The notes beneath the pieces were generated by a model. The model was not told where the DNA came from and made no database searches. It saw only the letters and a program-made list of their open reading frames with translations. DNA of 25,474 nucleotides from a virus. Position numbers and translations under genes: made by a program. Numbering within the stretch: the stretch's first letter is position 1; every line of letters begins with the position of its first letter. The stretch covers positions 1 through 25,474 of IMG/VR virus record IMGVR_UViG_3300018420_000100. The stretch is one strand, 5' to 3'. Below are positions 15,459 to 21,049 of this stretch, one piece after another.

Positions 15459-16493
15459 ATGTTTAACGACAAACTAACAAAAGTACTTTCAGGTATCGCT
15501 AAAGATATTATGGAAGGAAAAACAAAAGCAGAAGCATTTGAAACATGTGCTGACTGCAAAACAGAAAGCAAGTGCATGGCTGAAGGCAAATGCATGGGTG
15601 AAGCATCCGAAGAAGTAGTCAAAGAAGGTACATGGCATCTGCCAGATACTCCAAAATTGATGGCTGACTTTAAGAAGTTGATGAGCAAGCCAATCAAGTT
15701 GGGTCGTAATGGCGATGATGCTATTGAGGCACTTGGTGCTGTTGTTGGGGATGATGAGTTGTTTGATGACTTGTATGTTGCAGGTAAAAAGAATGCAACG
15801 GGTGATGCTCGTGATGTTGTTAAGAAGCACATGAAGCGTTTGGGCATCAAAGAAGAAGTTGAACTTGATGAAGAGAAACTTGCTGGTTGGATTGCAATGT
15901 TCAATGGCAAGCAAGTAGAAATCTACAAAGATAAAGATGCTAAAGACTTGTATAGTGCGAAACTCTTTGCTATCAAGGCATTGAATGTTCCTAAGTCTAA
16001 GCAAGGTCTACTATCAGTTGAACCAGCATACGAAGAAGTTATTAAAGAAGCAGACTTGTCTGAAGCAGTTGATGCAAAGAAAGTTGTCGCACATTTAGTC
16101 AAGAAGGGTAGCAACCCTAAAGACGCAGAAGCAATGGTCAAGAAAGAATTTGACGGTGCAATCAAAGCATACCCAAATGCGCCTGTTGCTAAAATCGCAG
16201 ATTACATTATGACTGTTGCAGAAGCAAAAGATGGCGGCTATACCGTCAAGCACAAAACATTCTCTTCTGCAATTCAACATGCAGTAGAAGTTGCTATGAA
16301 GCGTGGCTACGAAGTAGACGCAGACGATTATGACCGCAAGGTTGCAATGGGTCCTAAGAAGCCTAGCGAAGGTAAAACAAATTCATATTCACTCAAGTTG
16401 ATGAAAGATGGGAAAGAGCAACGTAAAGCATTGCAAGTCCAAATCGCAAACTTGGACAACAAGTTCTATGAACTTAACATGTACATTCAATAA
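15459..16493 (+). CDS. Uncharacterised modular protein with N-terminal cysteine cluster
   Basis: 344 residues. The N-terminus holds a four-Cys cluster, TCADCKTESKCMAEGKC (about 29-45), spaced like a small zinc site. A short module follows (about 52-135) with KLMSKPIKLG and DVVKKHMKRLGI. A third part contains EKLAGWIAMFNGKQVEIYKD and FAIKALNVPKSKQGLLSVEPAYEE. Next comes a helical module, AKKVVAHLVKKGSNPKDAEA. The C-terminal domain includes YTVKHKTFSSAIQHAVEVAMKRG. (L/I)xE followed by Ala or Gly occurs at the IMEG, IKEA and LSEA sites, so it might also be processed. AAGGAG lies upstream of the ATG. I do not recognise a function; a structural or internal virion role fits the context. Confidence 0.75.
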   Translation: MFNDKLTKVLSGIAKDIMEGKTKAEAFETCADCKTESKCMAEGKCMGEASEEVVKEGTWHLPDTPKLMADFKKLMSKPIKLGRNGDDAIEALGAVVGDDELFDDLYVAGKKNATGDARDVVKKHMKRLGIKEEVELDEEKLAGWIAMFNGKQVEIYKDKDAKDLYSAKLFAIKALNVPKSKQGLLSVEPAYEEVIKEADLSEAVDAKKVVAHLVKKGSNPKDAEAMVKKEFDGAIKAYPNAPVAKIADYIMTVAEAKDGGYTVKHKTFSSAIQHAVEVAMKRGYEVDADDYDRKVAMGPKKPSEGKTNSYSLKLMKDGKEQRKALQVQIANLDNKFYELNMYIQ

Positions 16494-16504
16494 GGAAACC
16501 CATC

Positions 16505-16936
16505 ATGGCAAACGATACCACAGCAAAACAACTAAATGCAGTTGCACAAGCATACAGAGACATGATGAATAAACAACCAGACGCTGTTGTTGTTGAAACT
16601 TCTACTCCTACTCCTGCAGCCGCACCTGTGTCTTCTGTCAAATCAACATTGAGTAAAATCAATCAAGTTGCACAAGCATACAGAGACATGCAAGTAAAAC
16701 CTATTATTACAGAAGCAAAGTTTGCAATTCCTGAAGAGATTGCAAAAGAAGATGCATCTGACTTTACTGTTGCCGCTTCTGCCGCTAAAAAAGCAGGCAA
16801 GAAGAAATTCACATTCGGCGGAAAAGAATATCCAGTTACAATTAAAACGGATATCAAAACAGAGTCCGAAGAAGAAAAAACAGTCAAGAAGGGTAATGTA
16901 ACAATTGACCCAGAAGAAAAAGATTCAGAATATTAA
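16505..16936 (+). CDS. Uncharacterised protein with duplicated AVAQAYRDM segment
   Basis: 143 residues. Two copies of a short helix (AVAQAYRDM and QVAQAYRDM) are separated by a Pro/Thr/Ala-rich linker, and the DNA behind them is an exact 24-base repeat. After the second copy comes IITEAKFAIPEE, containing ITE|A, a possible prohead protease site. Then follow an Ala/Lys stretch, a short KKFTFGGKEYPVTIK segment and an acidic tail (EEEKTVKKGN, DPEEKDSEY). It resembles a small head-associated or scaffolding-like protein only in general composition. AAGGAA precedes the ATG by six bases. Confidence 0.75.
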   Translation: MANDTTAKQLNAVAQAYRDMMNKQPDAVVVETSTPTPAAAPVSSVKSTLSKINQVAQAYRDMQVKPIITEAKFAIPEEIAKEDASDFTVAASAAKKAGKKKFTFGGKEYPVTIKTDIKTESEEEKTVKKGNVTIDPEEKDSEY

Positions 16937-16947
16937 GGAATTACAAA

Positions 16948-17499
16948 GTGAAAACGCTCAAGGACATACTCAGTGAAGCGAAAGCGGCTGACTTAAATCT
17001 GCCGCAAATCTACTGCGACATGGATATGGTCCTTGTCGATTTTATCGGTGGTGCAAACAAAGCACTTGAAGATGCTGGTTTCGACCAAGCGTTCAATGCT
17101 AAAGGGCAACATAACGAAAAAGATAAAAAGTGGGACATTCTTAAAGGAGTAGACAAATTTTGGTTCAATCTCAAACCTATGTCGGATGGACTCGCCCTGT
17201 GGAGATTTATCGGAAAGTACAGCCCGTACATTCTATCTACACCAAGCAAGAGGATGCCTACAAGCAAGCCAGAGAAAAAGCAATGGGTTGCAAAAAATCT
17301 GATGACAAAACCAAAGGGGATTCTACTAGTTCCTCGGGAAGACAAACAAAAGTGGGCAGTAACGAATGGTATGCCTAACATTCTTATTGATGACTATATA
17401 AAGAACATCAATGAATGGGAAGCAAAAGGTGGCATAGGCATTCACCATACGTCTACAACTAAGACTATTTCTAAACTAAAAGAGTTGGGGTTTAAGTAA
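16948..17499 (+). CDS. HAD-family phosphatase/nucleotidase-like protein with T4-like capsid-targeting N-terminus
   Basis: 183 residues from a GTG start (AAGGAA lies about eight bases upstream). Motif I is IYCDMDMVLVDF with Asp24 (nucleophile) and Asp26 (acid/base). Motif II is YILSTPS (Ser97/Thr98), motif III is probably Lys133 or Lys135, and motif IV is ILIDDYIKNINEW with Asp148-Asp149. The pattern is that of 5'(3')-deoxyribonucleotidase-like HAD enzymes, which dephosphorylate nucleotides; the usual Gly after the second Asp is Met here. The N-terminus MKTLKDILSEA has the same length and layout as the T4 internal-protein targeting peptide MKTYQEFIAEA, with cleavage expected after Glu10. The stop overlaps the next start by one base. 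Confidence 0.85.
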   Translation: MKTLKDILSEAKAADLNLPQIYCDMDMVLVDFIGGANKALEDAGFDQAFNAKGQHNEKDKKWDILKGVDKFWFNLKPMSDGLALWRFIGKYSPYILSTPSKRMPTSKPEKKQWVAKNLMTKPKGILLVPREDKQKWAVTNGMPNILIDDYIKNINEWEAKGGIGIHHTSTTKTISKLKELGFK

Positions 17500-18212
17500 T
17501 GGGACGATATCTAAATGACGAAAGAATGCATATTGCTCTAGGCAGTCATCCTAAAGTTTCGCATATTCATAAGTTTGGTGCAAGAATTGGAATTGACACT
17601 ACATCCAAAACTATTTGGGATGGTGCTGATGGCATCTATCCTTGGAGCGTATTTGATACACCTAAAGTACTGACTGTTGTTGGTGCTAGTGATACAGGTA
17701 AATCTATTACCGTATCTGGACTTGATGCAAATTACGATAGGGTTGATGAAACTATTGCAGTAGGTGCTACTGGTTCTGTAGAATTCAAGCGTGTATATCG
17801 TGCAGTTGTCGAAACGACAACTAATGCTGGTTTAATCACTGTAACTGCTAGTGGTACAACTGTAATGGGGATTCAACCTGGAAATGCACAAACTCTAATG
17901 TGCGTTTATACAATACCTCGTAACTACACTGGACTCGTCCTAAAGGGTGCCGCTTCTGCCTCCGCAGACAAGGATATGATTATCGAATTCTTTGGTCGTA
18001 CCCTAGATGATGAAGGAAACTATAAACCATTTAGGATTCAGCACATTGCTAATATATATCAAAACAACTATGTATATGAATTTGCAATTCCTCTAGCACT
18101 GCCAGAGAAGACTGATTTGGATGTTCGTGTGGTTGGTTATTCACCCGATGCGGGTGCGAAGGTAACTGCCGCATTTGATATTGTATTATACGAAATGGAC
18201 ACAGACTATTAA
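17499..18212 (+). CDS. Probable virion structural protein
   Basis: 237 residues, almost wholly beta-rich with many Gly, Thr and Val: VLTVVGASDTGKSITVSGLD, AVGATGSVEFKRVYRAVVE and ITVTASGTTVMG. A GIQPGNAQTLMCVYTIPRN stretch follows, then a second beta half ending in AAFDIVLYEMD. This composition is typical of tailed-phage head, neck or tail surface proteins. The GASDTGKS run resembles a P-loop only superficially. No signal peptide or membrane segment is seen. It follows the HAD gene with a one-base overlap in the late block. I cannot assign it to a T4 gp number. Confidence 0.65.
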   Translation: MGRYLNDERMHIALGSHPKVSHIHKFGARIGIDTTSKTIWDGADGIYPWSVFDTPKVLTVVGASDTGKSITVSGLDANYDRVDETIAVGATGSVEFKRVYRAVVETTTNAGLITVTASGTTVMGIQPGNAQTLMCVYTIPRNYTGLVLKGAASASADKDMIIEFFGRTLDDEGNYKPFRIQHIANIYQNNYVYEFAIPLALPEKTDLDVRVVGYSPDAGAKVTAAFDIVLYEMDTDY

Positions 18213-18214
18213 AA

Positions 18215-18613
18215 ATGAAATTATACAATTTGAACGAGAAGAATGTTCTTCTATACGCTATGCAAAATTATGATAGTCCAGATGTAGAAGAAGATGGTAT
18301 AAATGCTTTCGATGCAGATTGGAAGCACATAAAGTATATTCGTAGACTGTTGAATAAGTTTCAGACTACTGGAGAATTAAAAGAACGACTATTGCTTAAT
18401 CACATTATCGTTCTTAATAATGTATTTGGTGCAGAGGCAAGTGTTCGTATTCTTTTTACGAAGATGCCTAGTTATCAATGGAAAGAACTAAAAACATTTC
18501 TGGTATATTTAGGTTATATGCCTGGAATAGTTAGAGGTATACACGGAATCGACATTATAGAGAGTAATGTCGGTATAAATACTGTTGTAGCAGAAAAATT
18601 AAGAGAGTTATAA
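18215..18613 (+). CDS. Uncharacterised helical phage protein (132 residues)
   Basis: A helical protein that starts LYNLNEKNVLLYAMQNYDSP and contains FDADWKHIKYIRRLLNKFQ, ELKERLLLNHIIVLNNVFG and a final segment with KTFLVYLGYMPG. From memory this pattern is shared by many marine T4-like phages, always without an assigned function. It lies two bases after the putative structural gene and abuts the next gene, so the three are likely co-expressed. No catalytic or metal motif is seen. Confidence 0.8.
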   Translation: MKLYNLNEKNVLLYAMQNYDSPDVEEDGINAFDADWKHIKYIRRLLNKFQTTGELKERLLLNHIIVLNNVFGAEASVRILFTKMPSYQWKELKTFLVYLGYMPGIVRGIHGIDIIESNVGINTVVAEKLREL

Positions 18614-19270
18614 ATGGCTGGTTTATTTGACGCAATCATCACATATCAATTTGTTAAGTTGATATCACAATCATTCACTGAATGGGATGCATACAAGTTG
18701 GGTATCATCAATGAGGATGGTGTGGTTTTGCGTAAGCGAAACACGCTAAAAACTCAAGAAGAAAAGAATTCGTTCACATCATTCCATGTTGTGATTAAGA
18801 ACATCAAAAAGATTATGGAAAAGTCTCCAGCAGGCAAATCCAAACTACTATCTTTCGCCGCCGCTCTTTACTTGATGAAAGAAGGCAAAGAGACTAATGC
18901 TACATTAGAACAACTTGAAGAGCAAATCAATGCAATTGCAGAGTTGAACTCTACTAAGCGTAAATTTTTAGAGTTTACTGCAAAAGAGCAAATGATTTCT
19001 GAAGACATGTCTGCATCAACTACAACTGGTGATGTTGCTATGGTTGATACCCCAATGGATTTTGCAGGCACTAAGGTATTCAAAGTTCCCACTTCATCTT
19101 TCATGAAAGCCCGTATGGGTAAGAAGAAATACGCTAAGTGGTTTGACTACGTTGGCGAAAGCGACAATGCAGAAGACATTCGTTCTTATGGATTGAAGCA
19201 CCCAAAAGCACCAATCATCTTACAGGACAGTCAGACAGGTGCTATGATGTATCTGCGCTACGGTCGTTAA
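18614..19270 (+). CDS. Uncharacterised phage protein (218 residues)
   Basis: The N-terminal half begins with an ITYQFVKLISQSF segment and contains EWDAYKLGIINEDGVVLRKRNTL and a helical EEKNSFTSFHVVIKNIKKIMEK region. The middle is helical and the C-terminal part basic, with KARMGKKKYAKWFDYVG. The DAYKLGII...DGxVLRKR pattern looks like other T4-like marine phage proteins of unknown function. The ATG directly follows the previous stop. A tail or neck assembly role is possible only from its neighbours. Confidence 0.8.
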   Translation: MAGLFDAIITYQFVKLISQSFTEWDAYKLGIINEDGVVLRKRNTLKTQEEKNSFTSFHVVIKNIKKIMEKSPAGKSKLLSFAAALYLMKEGKETNATLEQLEEQINAIAELNSTKRKFLEFTAKEQMISEDMSASTTTGDVAMVDTPMDFAGTKVFKVPTSSFMKARMGKKKYAKWFDYVGESDNAEDIRSYGLKHPKAPIILQDSQTGAMMYLRYGR

Positions 19271-19276
19271 TAAATA
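19269..19276 (+). promoter_or_regulatory. T4-type late promoter (NATAAATA)
   Basis: AATAAATA overlaps the stop of the upstream gene, 31 bases before the next start. TGAATATC follows, as after the late promoter at 10153. The leader then has ATCAATAAAGGATA, also found before the 917-residue gene. Confidence 0.55.
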
Positions 19277-19306
19277 ACATTGAATATCAATAAAGGATAG
19301 AGCGAT

Positions 19307-19540
19307 ATGTCTACAACACAGATTGAAAAAGAAAACCTTGAAGTACACGTTGATATGTGTGCAATGCGTTATTCAGCACTGGAAGGCAGATTAACCAAGG
19401 TTGAGACTAAACTAGATGACATATCAGACCTATTGCAAAAATCACAACACGCAACACTTAAACTAATATTTTCATCTACAGCAACAATTGTCGCCGCGGC
19501 AATCTCTGTTATCATTGCACTAGTAATGAAGGGTCTGTAG
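19307..19540 (+). CDS. Small tail-anchored membrane protein, XhlA-like layout
   Basis: 77 residues. About 50 polar residues form a probable coiled coil (RLTKVETKLDDISDLLQK), followed by a C-terminal hydrophobic helix (LIFSSTATIVAAAISVIIALVM). A soluble coiled coil with a C-terminal anchor matches the layout of XhlA/holin-accessory proteins, but the similarity is only architectural. AAAGGATA precedes the ATG, and a late promoter is just upstream. Late timing and membrane location make a lysis or DNA-entry role possible. Confidence 0.75.
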   Translation: MSTTQIEKENLEVHVDMCAMRYSALEGRLTKVETKLDDISDLLQKSQHATLKLIFSSTATIVAAAISVIIALVMKGL

Positions 19541-19573
19541 AATTTAGCAACTCTAAATACCGGACCCACGCAA

Positions 19574-19930
19574 ATGGAAAACGCAGAGAAAAAAATACAA
19601 GAGACAATAAGCGAAAGTAATAAATGGATGATATTTGGTGCATTATCACCAGTATTTTTTTTACTGTTATTTGGCATACTGTTCTATTTTAATATTGTAG
19701 ATATAACATACATTGTATATGTTGCAGTAGCATTTGCTATTGTCATTTGCTTTGTCTGGTGGTTTTGGGCATTAAAAGTTATTGTTGAAATGTCGGAACT
19801 CAACTTACAGGCAAATAAAGACTTGACAGAGATGCGAGAAGATGTTAAAATAATTGCACATGAAGTAAGAGAGAGTACAAGAGACTTGTTCGTATTGTTA
19901 GACGCTGTTGAGAAAAATAGAAAAAAATAG
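19574..19930 (+). CDS. Two-span membrane protein
   Basis: 118 residues with a polar N-terminus, two hydrophobic helices (about 20-40 and 46-70, the second containing FVWWFWALKVIV) and a charged C-terminal coiled coil (EMREDVKIIAHEVRESTRD). The two-helix hairpin with polar ends resembles small class II holins, though the long charged tail is unusual. It lies 33 bases downstream of the other small membrane protein and probably shares its late transcript. The ATG has no good ribosome-binding site, so the start is uncertain. The gene ends just before the early promoter at 19934. Confidence 0.75.
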   Translation: MENAEKKIQETISESNKWMIFGALSPVFFLLLFGILFYFNIVDITYIVYVAVAFAIVICFVWWFWALKVIVEMSELNLQANKDLTEMREDVKIIAHEVRESTRDLFVLLDAVEKNRKK

Positions 19931-19933
19931 TCC

Positions 19934-19962
19934 TTGACAAATCTCCATAGAAGTGTTATAGT
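19934..19962 (+). promoter_or_regulatory. Sigma70-type promoter for primase 61
   Basis: TTGACA at 19934-19939, a 17-base spacer, then TATAGT at 19957-19962, in the shared AATAGTCCTTGACAA context. The predicted transcription start is about 30 bases before the primase start codon. Confidence 0.85.
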
Positions 19963-20000
19963 TATACAATGACTATGACACTTTTTTTATGGGCGGACGT

Positions 20001-21035
20001 ATGACTGCATATATTGACCACAAGTACGTTGGGCTACTAAGTCCAAGACTTGCCAAGTTTGTTCGCAAGAGCAACAATTTGTACAACTTCAGATGTCCAA
20101 TCTGTGGTGACAGTACATCTAGCAAATCCAAAGCACGAGGCTACATCTACGACCGAAAGAACGCACTGTACTTTCGTTGTCACAACTGTGGCGCATCCCA
20201 ATCTATCGGCAACTTCATTAAGTCTATGGACCCATCACTGTACAGTCAGTATGCGATGGAGAAATACAAAGAAGGTGCGACAGGTCACGGGCGTGTGTCT
20301 AAGAAAACACCCGAAAATTTATTCGACTTCTCGGCACCAAAGTTTTCCAAAAAAGTAGAAGCAAATCCAGAAATCCCTGGACTTTGCCGTATAGATACTT
20401 TACCAGCCGAACACAAGGCAGTTGAGTATCTCAAACAGAGAAAAATTCCAAAGTCAAAATACAATAGACTTTACTACACTGAATGTTACAAGCAGTGGGT
20501 CACCTCGTTATCAGATGGGTACGAAAATCTACCTGAAGATGATGAGCGGATAGTTATTCCTTATTGGAATGACAAGGGCGAAATATTTGCGGCACAAGGA
20601 AGAACCCTTGACAAATCGAACAATCTGCGTTATATTACAGTTCGATTTGATGAAGCCACGCCGAAGGTATATGGGTTAGATTTATGGGATAAGTCTAAGC
20701 AAACAATAATTGTAGAAGGTCCTATTGATAGTCTATTTTTAGATAACTGTCTTGCGATGGGTGGTGCTGATGTTCCACTCGACATGTTTGACAGAGAAAA
20801 AACTGTTTTCGTTTACGATAATGAACCGAGAAATAAAGAGATTGTGAATACTATCAAGAAGACAATAGACGCTGGATTTAGTGTCTGTTTCTTTCCAGAA
20901 ATAGTAAAAGAAAAAGATATCAATGACATGGTACTTGCGGGTGCATCTTCAGTCCAACTAATGAAGATAATCAGCAATAATTCGTATCAAGGACTTGCCG
21001 CAAAAGCAAAATTTGTAAGTTGGAAGAAAGTATAG
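20001..21035 (+). CDS. 61: DNA primase gp61
   Basis: The T4-type primase, which makes RNA primers for lagging-strand synthesis and works with helicase gp41. It is 344 residues from the ATG at 20001; an upstream in-frame ATG at 19989 is possible, but neither has a strong ribosome site. A zinc-binding domain lies at the N-terminus: CPICGDS (Cys32, Cys35) and CHNCGAS (Cys60, Cys63). The central EDDERIVIPYWND, AAQGRTLD and RYITVRF strands match T4 gp61. The Toprim core follows, with IIVEGPIDSLFLDN and VFVYDNEPRNKE, whose Glu and Asp bind metal. The length is that of T4 gp61. A second promoter inside the gene (20608-20636) may serve nrdA. Confidence 0.95.
   Translation: MTAYIDHKYVGLLSPRLAKFVRKSNNLYNFRCPICGDSTSSKSKARGYIYDRKNALYFRCHNCGASQSIGNFIKSMDPSLYSQYAMEKYKEGATGHGRVSKKTPENLFDFSAPKFSKKVEANPEIPGLCRIDTLPAEHKAVEYLKQRKIPKSKYNRLYYTECYKQWVTSLSDGYENLPEDDERIVIPYWNDKGEIFAAQGRTLDKSNNLRYITVRFDEATPKVYGLDLWDKSKQTIIVEGPIDSLFLDNCLAMGGADVPLDMFDREKTVFVYDNEPRNKEIVNTIKKTIDAGFSVCFFPEIVKEKDINDMVLAGASSVQLMKIISNNSYQGLAAKAKFVSWKKV
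20608..20636 (+). promoter_or_regulatory. Sigma70-type promoter inside primase, upstream of nrdA
   Basis: TTGACA at 20608-20613, a 17-base spacer, then TATATT at 20631-20636. It shares CCTTGACAAAT with the promoter at 19934. It lies about 410 bases before nrdA, so it could transcribe nrdAB separately from the primase. Confidence 0.6.
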
Positions 21036-21049
21036 GGGATATGGAAAAA

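Noticed and set aside
15443-15910. Long minus-strand frame opposite the Cys-cluster protein (similar cases at 2798-3283 and 4194-4595)
   Set aside because: These are antisense shadows of biased codon use in real + strand genes; they lack ribosome sites and recognisable domains.
17690-17707. GASDTGKS in the structural protein as a Walker A ATP-binding loop
   Set aside because: It lies in a repetitive beta-rich Gly/Thr/Ser region with no Walker B or ATPase fold pattern.
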